From Betaproteobacteria bacterium (GTDB lineage: Bacteria > Pseudomonadota > Gammaproteobacteria > Burkholderiales > Burkholderiaceae_C): a stretch of 34,911 nucleotides of DNA. Of the stretch, positions 17,949 through 27,615 are shown piece after piece (position 1 is the first letter of the stretch; every line of letters begins with the position of its first letter). The position numbers and the translations under genes are program-made. The notes under the pieces were generated by a model. It searched no databases. It saw only the letters and a list, made by a program, of their open reading frames with translations, and had not been told where the DNA came from. The DNA is taken from positions 1 to 34,911 of the forward strand of contig RGQD01000012.1 of assembly GCA_010030205.1 (NCBI GenBank). Reading direction: 5' to 3'.

Positions 17949-19160
17949 AAGTTCGCTTCGACTTCGTATTTTTCAGGCGTCATTCGAAAAATATCTGGTC
18001 TGGGCGATGTCGCCAAGTACAGTGGCAGCAGCTTCGTACCGGCTGTTCATAGCGGCCTCAAGATTGTCGAGTTCGCAGGCCTGGGTCCTGCGCCGTTCTG
18101 CGCTGGCTTGCTCGCCAATCTCGGTGCTGAGGTGATCCGCATCGATCGCACACTCAACGCAGGGCAGGCGCCAGAGCGGCTGACCCGGGGGCGTCGCTCT
18201 GTCGCGTTGGACTTGAAGCAGCCCGCTTCGATCGAGGTGGCCCTTGCACTGATCAGCAAGGCTGATGCATTGATTGAGGGATTTCGACCCGGCGTGATGG
18301 AGCGTTTGGGCATCGGGCCGGGGCCGGCACTCGCAGGCAATCCCAAGCTCGTCTACGCCCGGATGACCGGTTGGGGGCAGACCGGTCCCATGGCGCACAG
18401 TGCGGGCCACGATATCAACTACATTTCGCTCAGTGGTGCGCTGCACTCGGTTGGCACAGCCGAGCGGCCGGTTGCGCCGTTGAACCTGGTCGGTGATTTC
18501 GGTGGCGGTGCGTTGTACCTAGGACTCGGTCTTTTGGCGGCTGTTATGCACGCCCAACGAAGTGGGCAAGGGCAGGTGGTGGACTGCTCAATGGTCGAGG
18601 GATCGGCCTCGTTGATGGGGGCGTTCTACGAGTCGCACGCCGCCGGGATGCTGGGGCCGCGGGGCAGCAATGTTCTCGACGGCGGGTCGCCTTTTTACAA
18701 CCCTTACCGATGTGCCGACGGCAAGTGGGTCAGTGTTGGCGCGATCGAACCGCAGTTTTATGCCTTGTTGATCGAAAAATTAGGTCTTTCTGACGAAGTG
18801 GAACTGAGTGCGCAGAACAACCGAAAATTATGGCCTGGGCTCAAGCTTCGCCTTGAGGAAGTCTTCGCGACGCGAAGTCGAGACGAATGGTGCGAATTGC
18901 TAGAAGGCAGTGATGCCTGCTTCGCGCCGGTGCTTGATTTGGATGAAGCTATGCGTCACCCCCACAATGTGGCGCGAGGCAGTTTCATCGAGGTCGACGG
19001 ACATCTGCAACCGGGTTCAGCGCCACGCTTTTCTTTGACGCCAGGCCGACTCGGGCAGAAGCCGCGAGCGATCGGTGAAGACACTGACGCCGTGCTGGCC
19101 GAGTGGGGGGTCGCTCGCGACGCGATGGCTGCGCTCGGCCGCGGATCGCGTGTTGGTTGA
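17949..19160 (+). CDS. Alpha-methylacyl-CoA racemase-like CaiB/BaiF protein; 5' end unresolved (possible frameshift or non-canonical start)
   Basis: Frame open from the codon after TGA 17946-17948; [34 protein letters not shown] is the family N-terminus, then [14 protein letters not shown] and [17 protein letters not shown] (AMACR His/Asp catalytic motifs). ORF track starts at TTG 18108, inside the conserved domain. Confidence 0.85.
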   Translation, partial: KFASTSYFSGVIRKISGLGDVAKYSGSSFVPAVHSGLKIVEFAGLGPAPFCAGLLANLGAEVIRIDRTLNAGQAPERLTRGRRSVALDLKQPASIEVALALISKADALIEGFRPGVMERLGIGPGPALAGNPKLVYARMTGWGQTGPMAHSAGHDINYISLSGALHSVGTAERPVAPLNLVGDFGGGALYLGLGLLAAVMHAQRSGQGQVVDCSMVEGSASLMGAFYESHAAGMLGPRGSNVLDGGSPFYNPYRCADGKWVSVGAIEPQFYALLIEKLGLSDEVELSAQNNRKLWPGLKLRLEEVFATRSRDEWCELLEGSDACFAPVLDLDEAMRHPHNVARGSFIEVDGHLQPGSAPRFSLTPGRLGQKPRAIGEDTDAVLAEWGVARDAMAALGRGSRVG

Positions 19161-19402
19161 AGACGAAATGGTGGCTTCTGCCAAGAAGATCACGAGTGGT
19201 GCAATGAACGACGCAACGCCATTTTGGCGTCGATGGACAAGTTTGATGGCATCGAGCCTTGGCGATCTAAAGACAGTTCAGCGGCTGGTCGTCGGCGAAA
19301 CACTCAGCCGGCCGCTAGACAAGAGTGATGACGCTTCGTACGGGAAGACCAGTTCATGACTGATAAAAAGAGCCGTTTTTTTGCATCGATGAGTCGACAG
19401 CG

Positions 19403-22400
19403 GTGAAAGAAAAATTACTCATTGCCAATCGTGGTGAGATCGCGCTGCGGGTTGCGCTCGCTGCGCAGGAGTTGGGACTGCAGACGGTCTCCATCTACTC
19501 CTTGGACGACGAGAACTCGCCGCATCGCTTCGCGGCGGATGAGTCGATTGCGCTGAAGGTGGCTGGTGTGCCGGCATACCTTGACATCGACGCCATCTTG
19601 CGCGCAGCAACGCAAGCAGGCTGCACGCTGATCCATCCCGGGTATGGTTTTTTGAGTGAGAACGCTGCTTTTGCTGCTAGCTGTGCGCAGCACGGATTGA
19701 CTTTTGTGGGTCCGCGGACCGAAGTGCTGGCGTTGTTTGGTGACAAGGTGCGGGCCCGAACTTTTGCCCTTGAGCAGGGTGTCCCGCTTGCCCCAGGCAG
19801 CAATGAGGCGACTTCTCTCGAGAGGATGCGTGACTTTTTCGTGTCACTGCCGCTCGGCAGCAAGGTGATCATCAAGGCGGTGGCAGGCGGTGGTGGTCGG
19901 GGTATGCGTGAGGTCGAGACTCTGACCCAATTGGATTCAGCGTTCGTGCGCTGCCGTTCAGAGGCGGCGATGGCCTTCGGCAACGACACCCTCTACGTAG
20001 AACAGTATGTTGACAATGCACGTCATATCGAGGTGCAGGTGGTGGGCGATGGCCGAGATGTCTGCCATCTGGGTGACCGTGACTGCAGCGTGCAGCAGCG
20101 CCACCAGAAGTTGGTGGAAATCGCGCCCGCGCCTGGGCTGGCACCACGGCTGCGTGAAAAACTGCGGGAAGTGTCTCTTCGCATGGCCCGTGCCTGCGGC
20201 TTGCAGGGTTTGTGTACCTTCGAATACTTGGTGGCGCCAGAACTGAGCGAGGGCTTCGTTTTCATCGAGGCCAATCCGAGACTGCAGGTAGAGCACACCG
20301 TGACGGAAGAGGTCTATGGCGTCGATCTTGTGCGCGCGCAGATTGATCTGGCGATGGGCGGTACGCTTCAATCGGTCGGGCTTGCACAAGCAGACATCGG
20401 CGCTCCCAAGGGTTATGCGATCCAATACCGCTTGAGCATGAACGCGGCAGGGCCTGCTTTGGCGAACGAGACGATCACACGTTTCGAGGTGCCGACGGGC
20501 CAAGGCATCCGAATTGAGACTTTTGTTCGCGAAGGCGCAACACCAAGTCGTAGCTTCGATCCACTGCTGGCCAAACTGGTCGTGCATTGCCATGCACCTG
20601 ACTATGCGATGGCTGTGGACAAGGGCCAGCGCGCGCTGCGACAGTTCATATTGGGCGGGGTTCACACCAACTTGGGCATGCTCGAGGCCATTGCCGGCGA
20701 CCCGTGCTTTCGTGCAGGCCGAGTCACGACGCGGTTTGTTGAATTGAATTTTGGGGCATTGGGCGCAATCGCTCAGCAGCGGACGATGGAACGGGCCGCC
20801 GCCTTGGCGGAAGTGTCGCGCGATGTCTCCTTGACGACGATTGCGTCGTTCGATTTGGGTGACGACCCTTCCTTGTTACGCGCACCTACGCTTGGCACAG
20901 TGCTGGAACTCAGCGCCGCTGAAGGTTCAAGCATACGCCGAGGTGACACGCTGTGCGTTCTTGAGGCCATGAAGATGGAACACGTGGTCGAGGCACCCTT
21001 TAGCGGATTTGTCACGAGCGTTCGGATCGCGAGTGGCGAGTTGGTCAACGCTGGCCAAATCATGTTCGTGATCGAAGCTGGCGATGTCGAGGAGGCGATC
21101 GAAGGCTTGACATTGCAGACGTCCGTGGGCCCGCGCCGGGACCTGCAGGAAGCGTTGGAACTGCATCGGCTACAGGCCGATGAAGGTCGACCGGATGCGG
21201 TCGCACGTCGCCACGCCATGGGCATGCGTACTGCGCGCGAGAATATTTCCGACCTGTGCGATCCACTTTCATTTCTGGAGTACGGCGGTTTCGCGGTGGG
21301 CGCGCGGCATGGTGTGACGCCGCTGGCCGAGTTGCGCAAATCGAGTCCTGCTGATGGCTTTATCTATGGCCTGGCCAGTATCAACGGTGACCTGTTTGAC
21401 CGTGAGCGCAGTCGCTGTGTGGTCGCGTCTTACGACTACACGGTGCACGCCGGCACGCAAGGGTTCTTCGGCCACAAGAAGCACGACCGCATGTTTCAAC
21501 TGGCGGAGGCGTCACGCCGGCCGGTCGTGATTTTTACCGAAGGCGGCGGTGGCCGACCGACGGAGCCGAACAACGTCAGCGGTGCAAATCTTGCGACCGC
21601 TACTTTCTTTTCCTTTGCCAGTTTGAGCGGACTCGTGCCACTGGTGGGCATCGTGGCTGGACGCTGTTTTGCTGGCAATGCGGCGCTTCTGGGCTGTTGT
21701 GATGTGGTGATCGCGACCCGGGATGCAACAGTGGGCATGGGTGGACCGGTGATGATCGAAGGTGCAGGTCTGGGTGTTTACAAGCCTGAAGAGGTTGGCC
21801 CGGCGACCATGCATGCCAAGCACGGTGTGGTCGATATTTTGGTGGAGGACGAGGCGCACGCGGTGCGTACCGCCAAGATGTACCTGGCCTATTTTCAAGG
21901 GCCAATAGGGCAGTGGAAGATTGCCGACCAGGAGACTTTGCGAGAACTTATCCCCGACCGCCGAACCCGTGCCTACGACATTCGAAAGCTGATCGCCACG
22001 GTGTTCGATGAAGGCTCGGTGTTGGAATTGCGGCCGGAATTTGCTGTGGGTGCGATCACAGCGCTGGTTCGCATCGAAGGGCGGCCCGTTGGTCTGATCG
22101 CCAACAACCCGGTGTACAACGCTGGTGCCGTCTGCGCACCCGAAGCGGACAAGTTCACCCGATTTATCAAGCTGTGTGACGCGCACGGACTGCCTATTGT
22201 CTCGCTGTGCGACACGCCCGGGATCATGGTCGGACCAGACGCGGAGAAGACCGCGATCGTGCGCCATAGCTCCCGCTTGATGATTGCTGCGGCCAACATC
22301 ACCGTGCCGTACTTCACTGTTGTCTTGCGCAAGGCCTACGGACTGGGCGCCATGGCGATGGCCGGTGGCAGCTTCCACCATGGCTCGTATTTCACCGTCG

Positions 22401-22693
22401 CCTGGCCGACTGCCGAGTTCGGCGGCATGGGCTTGGAAGGTCAGGTCAGACTGGGAAGCCGGCGCGAACTCGAGGCCATCCAGGATCCACAACAGCGCGC
22501 CGCTCGCTTCCAAGAACTCGTGGACAAGCTCTATCAACATGGCAAGGCAACCAACTTCGCGCCCTTCCTCAACATTGACGACGTGATCGACCCCGCCGAC
22601 ACGCGTCGCTGGCTGCTGGCAGGACTGGATTCAGCCCGGCCACGGCGCGAGCGTTCGCCGCACAAGCACCAGCCAGGTGTCGACGCCTGGTGA
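19403..22693 (+). CDS. Single-chain biotin-dependent acyl-CoA carboxylase (BC-BCCP-CT), long-chain acyl-CoA carboxylase-like
   Basis: 1096 aa, GTG start; BC: LLIANRGEIALRVALAAQELG, IIKAVAGGGGRGMREVE, CSVQQRHQKLVEIAPAPG, FIEANPRLQVEHTVTE; BCCP: VLEAMKMEHVVEAPFSG (biotin Lys codon 20972-20974); CT: VASYDYTVHAGTQGFFGHKKHDRMFQLAEASRRPVVIFTEGGGGRPTEPNN, SLCDTPGIMVGPDAEKT, LRKAYGLGAMAMAGGSF. Confidence 0.95.
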   Translation: MKEKLLIANRGEIALRVALAAQELGLQTVSIYSLDDENSPHRFAADESIALKVAGVPAYLDIDAILRAATQAGCTLIHPGYGFLSENAAFAASCAQHGLTFVGPRTEVLALFGDKVRARTFALEQGVPLAPGSNEATSLERMRDFFVSLPLGSKVIIKAVAGGGGRGMREVETLTQLDSAFVRCRSEAAMAFGNDTLYVEQYVDNARHIEVQVVGDGRDVCHLGDRDCSVQQRHQKLVEIAPAPGLAPRLREKLREVSLRMARACGLQGLCTFEYLVAPELSEGFVFIEANPRLQVEHTVTEEVYGVDLVRAQIDLAMGGTLQSVGLAQADIGAPKGYAIQYRLSMNAAGPALANETITRFEVPTGQGIRIETFVREGATPSRSFDPLLAKLVVHCHAPDYAMAVDKGQRALRQFILGGVHTNLGMLEAIAGDPCFRAGRVTTRFVELNFGALGAIAQQRTMERAAALAEVSRDVSLTTIASFDLGDDPSLLRAPTLGTVLELSAAEGSSIRRGDTLCVLEAMKMEHVVEAPFSGFVTSVRIASGELVNAGQIMFVIEAGDVEEAIEGLTLQTSVGPRRDLQEALELHRLQADEGRPDAVARRHAMGMRTARENISDLCDPLSFLEYGGFAVGARHGVTPLAELRKSSPADGFIYGLASINGDLFDRERSRCVVASYDYTVHAGTQGFFGHKKHDRMFQLAEASRRPVVIFTEGGGGRPTEPNNVSGANLATATFFSFASLSGLVPLVGIVAGRCFAGNAALLGCCDVVIATRDATVGMGGPVMIEGAGLGVYKPEEVGPATMHAKHGVVDILVEDEAHAVRTAKMYLAYFQGPIGQWKIADQETLRELIPDRRTRAYDIRKLIATVFDEGSVLELRPEFAVGAITALVRIEGRPVGLIANNPVYNAGAVCAPEADKFTRFIKLCDAHGLPIVSLCDTPGIMVGPDAEKTAIVRHSSRLMIAAANITVPYFTVVLRKAYGLGAMAMAGGSFHHGSYFTVAWPTAEFGGMGLEGQVRLGSRRELEAIQDPQQRAARFQELVDKLYQHGKATNFAPFLNIDDVIDPADTRRWLLAGLDSARPRRERSPHKHQPGVDAW

Positions 22694-22733
22694 GTATCGT
22701 GACCCCTGCCCACTTCATAGAGACGAGCTAAGC

Positions 22734-23981
22734 ATGAATCAGGAAGAATTTCCCGAATACACACCACGCCAGCCGGGTGCGCCAATGGCTCTTGAGGGCG
22801 TGCGCGTGGTCGAGTTCGCGCACTTCATTGCCGGGCCCTTCGCGGCTACCCTCTTGGCCAACTTTGGCGCTGATGTGATCAAGGTGGAAGTACCTGGGCG
22901 CGGTGACGAATTTCGCTATTACCCGCCGGCCCGCCCAGAGATGCCTGATCAGGGTGCGCCCTACATCTGGGCCAATCGCAACAAGCGCAGCATCACGCTG
23001 GACCTCAAAAGCGAGGAGGGGCTGTCCGTTGCGCGCGACCTCGTCAAGAGCGCCGATGTGGTGATCGAAAATTTCTCGGGTGATGTGATGCAGCGCTTTG
23101 GGCTGGACTATGCGTCGTGCAAAGCCATCAAGCACGACATCATCTACTGCTCAGTCTCGGCATACGGCAAAGACGGAGTATTTGCCAAGCGACTCGGCTT
23201 CGATACCGTGGCGCAGGCCGAGAGTGGCTTCTTCTCGCTCAATGGGTATGCTGATCGGCCAGGCGTTCGCGCTGGGTCCCCTGTGGTGGACATCACCACC
23301 GCACTGATGGCCAGCAACGGTATCCTGGCAGCGCTCAACTATCGCGCCCGCACTGGGCAGGGCCAGCAACTGCAGATTGCGCTGTATGAAAGCGCCACAC
23401 TGCTGGCTGGCTATGCGTCGATGCAAAACCTGCTGTGCGGCTTCGAGCCGCAACGCAACGGCAATGACAGTCCGGATACTGCGCCTACGGCGGCATTCAT
23501 GTCGGCGGACCGGCCTTTTTACGTCAATTGCGGAAATTCCAAGATATACCAGCGGCTGTGCATCGACGTGCTGGAACGGCCTGATCTGGCGAATGACCCG
23601 ACACTGGCCGACCGTGACGGCCGAATGGCAAGGCGGCAGGAGTTGTTCGACACTCTGCAGGAAATTTTCAAAACCAAGCCATGGGCGCACTGGCAGGCGC
23701 GCTTGGCAAAGGCCAGCGTTCCAAGTGCGGAGATCCGCACGCTGCCCGATGCGCTGCGTTCACCTGAGGCGCGCAGCCTGGAACTTGTCACTCGCATTGC
23801 GCACCCTGTGTTGGGCTGGATTCCGCATGTCCGGCTGCCGCTACGAATGGGCGAAACACCTGCTGCTGACCCGCGGCCTGCGCCATCGGTCGGTCAGGAC
23901 ACCGATGATGTTTTGGCCAGCACGCTAGGTTACGGCTCTGACCGAATCGCGCAGTTGCGCAAGGACGGTGCTTTGGGATGA
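22734..23981 (+). CDS. CaiB/BaiF (family III) CoA-transferase
   Basis: LEGVRVVEFAHFIAGPFAATLLANFGADVIKVEVPGRGDEFRYYPP, DVVIENFSGDVMQRFGLDY, AGSPVVDITTALMASNGILAAL. Confidence 0.93.
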   Translation: MNQEEFPEYTPRQPGAPMALEGVRVVEFAHFIAGPFAATLLANFGADVIKVEVPGRGDEFRYYPPARPEMPDQGAPYIWANRNKRSITLDLKSEEGLSVARDLVKSADVVIENFSGDVMQRFGLDYASCKAIKHDIIYCSVSAYGKDGVFAKRLGFDTVAQAESGFFSLNGYADRPGVRAGSPVVDITTALMASNGILAALNYRARTGQGQQLQIALYESATLLAGYASMQNLLCGFEPQRNGNDSPDTAPTAAFMSADRPFYVNCGNSKIYQRLCIDVLERPDLANDPTLADRDGRMARRQELFDTLQEIFKTKPWAHWQARLAKASVPSAEIRTLPDALRSPEARSLELVTRIAHPVLGWIPHVRLPLRMGETPAADPRPAPSVGQDTDDVLASTLGYGSDRIAQLRKDGALG

Positions 23982-24103
23982 CGCAACCCGGCTCATTCAA
24001 AAAGATTTTCATCGCCAACCGCGGTGAGGTGGCGGTACGAATCGCGCGCGCCGCCGCGATGCTGGGGATCCGCTCGGTCGCAGCATTTTCTCGCGACGAT
24101 TAA
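23978..24103 (+). pseudogene. Truncated biotin carboxylase N-terminus (41 codons)
   Basis: ATG overlapping the CoA-transferase stop (ATGA): MTQPGSFKKIFIANRGEVAVRIARAAAMLGIRSVAAFSRDD* = canonical BC N-terminus (KxxIANRGEIAxRI), then TAA 24101-24103. Confidence 0.88.
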
Positions 24104-24137
24104 GTTGTTGCATCCGGCTTTGTTCGACGTCGGTTCA

Positions 24138-25988
24138 ATGACGCCAAATGCTGACGCACCGTTAGTTGATAAGGCAGTGGTGGGACCAGAGGGTGCCGTT
24201 GTCGTTGTCGCGCCCATGGGTGGCCGATTGGTGAGGTGGGCGGTCGAAGCGGGCGAAGCTGTCCGGATCGGCCAGGTCATGGCAGTGATCGAATCGATGA
24301 AGATGGAGCATCAGGTCCTTGCGCTAGAGTCCGGTCGAGTGATTGAATTGCTCGTCGACAGCGGTGATGCTGTCGTGGCGGGACAGGCCTTGCTTTTTTT
24401 GCAGCCCGGAGAGTTTGGCGAGATGACCGGCGATGTCTTTGCCGTCTCTGATGGCCTTGCGAACAACCAAGAACCAGATGAACTGCGCGAGCGCAAGGCC
24501 GCCTTGCTGGATGCGCAACGTCCTGAGGCATTCGCGCGCCAGCGCTCACGTGCTGCACTCACGGCAGGTGAGCGTATCGCCCGGCTCTGCGATGTGGGGA
24601 GCTTTGTCGAACTCGGCGGGTTGGTGCAAACGGAGAATGCAGCGTTCGCTCCGGCCGACGGACTGGTGATGGGTTCGGCGCGAATCGACGGCCGGCCTGT
24701 GATGGTACTGTCGCAGGACTTCACAGTGTTCGGCGGCAGTTCGGGGCCGATTGGCAAGGCCAAGATGTTGCTCGCACTCGGGCGCTGCCGCACCAACGGC
24801 ATACCCTTGGTGATGATGCTCGATGGTGGTGGGCACCGGATTCAGGATGGCCAAAACTCACGCTACTACGCTTGGGCCAACCCGGTGTTTCAGGAGTTCG
24901 CGCGACTGTCTGGTTGGGTGCCGGTGGTCGCGGCAGTGCTGGGAATGGGCTATGCGGCCAACACCAATTTTTGCGCGATGGCCGACCACGTGACCATGGT
25001 GCGAGGTCTGTCGGAGATGGGCCTGGCCGGTCCAGCCTTGGTCAAGGCTGGCACCGGCGAACAGATCACGGGCCAGCGGCTAGGGGGCGCCGATATCCAG
25101 GTGGACAGGTATGGGATGGCCGACCTGGGCGTTGGCTCGGAGGATGAAGCCTTCGCCGCGATCTGCCGCTTTCTGTCATTCCTGCCATCCAACGCTGGAC
25201 TGCCTACGCCGCGCACGAACTTCGAGGCTGGCGATACCGAAGTGCTGAACCGGTTGGTGCCTTCAAGTTCGCGTCAGACCTATGACACGCGACGGGTGAT
25301 TGAGCACATCGCTGATGCCGGCAGCCTGTTTGAGATCAAACCCACCTACGGCGCGAACTTGGTCACTTGCCTGGCTCGCATGGGTGGCCAGTCGGTAGGT
25401 TTCATTGCAAACCAGCCACTGGTCAAAGCCGGCATGATCGACAGTGCTGCTTCGGAGAAGGGTGCGCATTTCATCGCCTTGTGCGATGCCTACGGCTTGC
25501 CACTCATCTACCTGATCGATGTCCCCGGCGTCTCGATCGGCTCTGAGGCCGAGCGCACTGTGCTCGGGCGACGCAGTGCCAAGTTGCTGTTTGAACTGGG
25601 GCACGCCACCGTGCCGCGCATGTCGGTCGTCATCCGCAAGGGCTATGGTCTGGGCTACGTTGCCATGTGTGGCGGCAGAGGCTTCGAGCCGGATGCCTGC
25701 GTGGCATGGCCCACGGCGGAAATCTGTGCGATGTCGATTGAGGGCTCGGTGGATGTGGCCTACCGCAAAAAGTTCCAAGATGCCCCGCATCCGGCGGCTC
25801 GGCGCCAGGAAATCATCGATGAAATCCGTTCTCGGGTCAGTGCGCTCCAGGCTGCCGAAGGCTTCGGCATCGATGATGTCATTGAGCCCTCGCAGACGCG
25901 CGCCTACCTGCTCAATGTGCTGGCCCAAGCACCACCTCGCAGGCAATCCAGCATGCCCGCGAAGTGGCGATCCATCTCGCCCATCTGA
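24138..25988 (+). CDS. BCCP-carboxyltransferase fusion (acyl-CoA carboxylase lacking its BC domain)
   Basis: ATG at 24138 in frame with ORF 24024-25988; VVVVAPMGGRLVRWAVEAGEAVRIGQVMAVIESMKMEHQVLALESGRV biotinyl domain (Lys codon 24300-24302); CT: MVLSQDFTVFGGSSGPIGKAKMLLALGRCRTNGIPLVMMLDGGGHRIQDGQ, LIDVPGVSIGSEAE, IRKGYGLGYVAMCGG. Confidence 0.9.
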   Translation: MTPNADAPLVDKAVVGPEGAVVVVAPMGGRLVRWAVEAGEAVRIGQVMAVIESMKMEHQVLALESGRVIELLVDSGDAVVAGQALLFLQPGEFGEMTGDVFAVSDGLANNQEPDELRERKAALLDAQRPEAFARQRSRAALTAGERIARLCDVGSFVELGGLVQTENAAFAPADGLVMGSARIDGRPVMVLSQDFTVFGGSSGPIGKAKMLLALGRCRTNGIPLVMMLDGGGHRIQDGQNSRYYAWANPVFQEFARLSGWVPVVAAVLGMGYAANTNFCAMADHVTMVRGLSEMGLAGPALVKAGTGEQITGQRLGGADIQVDRYGMADLGVGSEDEAFAAICRFLSFLPSNAGLPTPRTNFEAGDTEVLNRLVPSSSRQTYDTRRVIEHIADAGSLFEIKPTYGANLVTCLARMGGQSVGFIANQPLVKAGMIDSAASEKGAHFIALCDAYGLPLIYLIDVPGVSIGSEAERTVLGRRSAKLLFELGHATVPRMSVVIRKGYGLGYVAMCGGRGFEPDACVAWPTAEICAMSIEGSVDVAYRKKFQDAPHPAARRQEIIDEIRSRVSALQAAEGFGIDDVIEPSQTRAYLLNVLAQAPPRRQSSMPAKWRSISPI

Positions 25989-26215
25989 AAATATCATGAA
26001 CACGACGACGAGCAAGCTGACGACTTTTCAGCACGGTTTTTTCGAGCTATGTCGATCCAGTCCACCCGGACAAGCCACTCGAATCGATCGCATCGTGATT
26101 GCTGATGTGTTCGTGAGGTGATGAAGTCACTGCAGTGATGCAGCATTACAAGTTCGAAAAGGTGAGTGGTACTGCTGCCAGCCTGCCGGATGAACCCTGT
26201 TCTAACCTGGAGACA

Positions 26216-27196
26216 ATGATGTACAAGCTGTTAAAGACCATCTCGCTTTTGATGGCTTCGGCCTTGGTCGCTGTTGCGACTTCAGCGCTCGCTGACGACT
26301 ACCCCTCGAAACCGATCCGTATGTTCGTGCCAGGCCCTGCGGGCGGGCCGACGGACATGATGGCGCGCGACCTTGCCGCCAAGCTTTCGGAGTTTCTTCC
26401 GCAACCCATCGTCATCTTCAACCAGGCCGGGGCTGGTGGCATGATTGCCGCAGGCTCAGTCGCCAAGTCGGCCCCAGACGGCTACACCGTGCTTTTTGGA
26501 AATCAAGGTCCGCTGGCCGCGAACTTTGCGTTGTACGACAAGGTGCCATACAACGTCCAGACGGACTTCGCACCGGTATCGCGCTGGGCGATCATTCCGA
26601 ACGTCCTGCTGGTCAACAACAAGGTGCCTGCCAACACAGTGCAGGAGTTGATCGCGTTGGTCAAGAAAGGTGGCCAGAACTGGAACTTCGCTTCAGGCGG
26701 CAACGGTACCAGTACGCACATTGCGGGCGCGGTATTCGCAAAGCGCGCCGGATTGCAGTTGACGCACGTGCCATACAAGGGCGCCCCGCCGTCGCTCATG
26801 GATCTCATTGGCGGTCAGATCCCGATCGCCATGTCAGGCACTGTGGATTCGCTGTCCCATATCAAGGCTGGCAGTATGAAGGCGCTGGCCGTGACTTCAT
26901 TGCAGCGCGTCCCGGCCCTGCCTAACGTGCCGACGATCGCCGAGGCGGGAATACCTGCTTACTCCGTGGCGCCTTGGTTCGGTGTGGTTGCTGCTGCGGG
27001 CACACCTCCGGATGTGATCGAGAAGCTCAACGCTGCGATCGCCAAGGCGGGACGATCTCCTGAATTGGTCAAGAAAATCAATGACCTCGGTGGCTCAATC
27101 GCGACCGGAACAGCTGCTGAGTTTGCTGATTTCATGAAGAAAGATGTCGATCACTGGGCTACCCTGATCAAGGAATCCGGCGCCAAGGTCGATTGA
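26216..27196 (+). CDS. Bug/TctC-family substrate-binding protein
   Basis: MMYKLLKTISLLMASALVAVATSALADDYPSKPIRMFVPGPAGGPTDMMARDLAAKLSEFLPQPIVIFNQAGAGGMIAAGSVAKSAPDGYTVLFGN; THVPYKGAPPSLMDLIGGQIPIAMSG. Confidence 0.93.
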   Translation: MMYKLLKTISLLMASALVAVATSALADDYPSKPIRMFVPGPAGGPTDMMARDLAAKLSEFLPQPIVIFNQAGAGGMIAAGSVAKSAPDGYTVLFGNQGPLAANFALYDKVPYNVQTDFAPVSRWAIIPNVLLVNNKVPANTVQELIALVKKGGQNWNFASGGNGTSTHIAGAVFAKRAGLQLTHVPYKGAPPSLMDLIGGQIPIAMSGTVDSLSHIKAGSMKALAVTSLQRVPALPNVPTIAEAGIPAYSVAPWFGVVAAAGTPPDVIEKLNAAIAKAGRSPELVKKINDLGGSIATGTAAEFADFMKKDVDHWATLIKESGAKVD

Positions 27197-27429
27197 TGGG
27201 CCGCCATTGGCTGTTCAACTATTTTTCACGCCGAGCGTGGGCCGAGCGTGGACTGAGTTCGCGAAGGACTGCCGCCATCATCTGCTGCTGATTCGCAGCG
27301 TGGTGGGTCGTTGCAAGCAGGGCCGCTCGTTGTTTCGTGACACCTTCCTTGCTCTACGGGCCCATGCGCCATGCCGGCGGCACCCTGCCGGTGGTGGCCT
27401 CGCTCACACGCGGCGGTACGGCCGCTGTC

Positions 27430-27615
27430 GCCGGCGAGTTCTCGCCCGAGAGTTGCTGATCAAAGGGTTTGAGTCCGACGTCGTCAATGATGAGCCGCAG
27501 CACGCGCGCCAGCGCGGCAAGTTTGCGGTCGTAGGCGTCGGTCGCACGGGTCTCGCTCTGAGAGAGGGTCAGGATGAGGGCATGCAAGCCGGAGCGCCGC
27601 GTCATTGCCGCGAAA
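27430..27615 (-). pseudogene. Possible degraded IstB-like (IS21-family) ATPase fragment
   Basis: Within minus ORF 27354-27695: SETRATDAYDRKLAALARVLRLIIDDVGLKPFDQQLSGE resembles the Walker B region of IstB (LxxLARxDLLIIDDxGLxPL). Rest of the gene absent. Confidence 0.45.

Noticed and set aside
21512-22540. 342-aa minus-strand ORF
   Set aside because: Antisense to the CT domain of the fused carboxylase; shadow ORF.
25996-26121. Small ORF MNTTTSKLTTFQHGFFELCRSSPPGQATRIDRIVIADVFVR
   Set aside because: No recognisable family, no clear SD; could be chance.
26127-26138. Perfect palindrome TCACTGCAGTGA upstream of the 26216 Bug gene
   Set aside because: Short, not extended by flanking symmetry and no second copy noticed; insufficient for an operator call.
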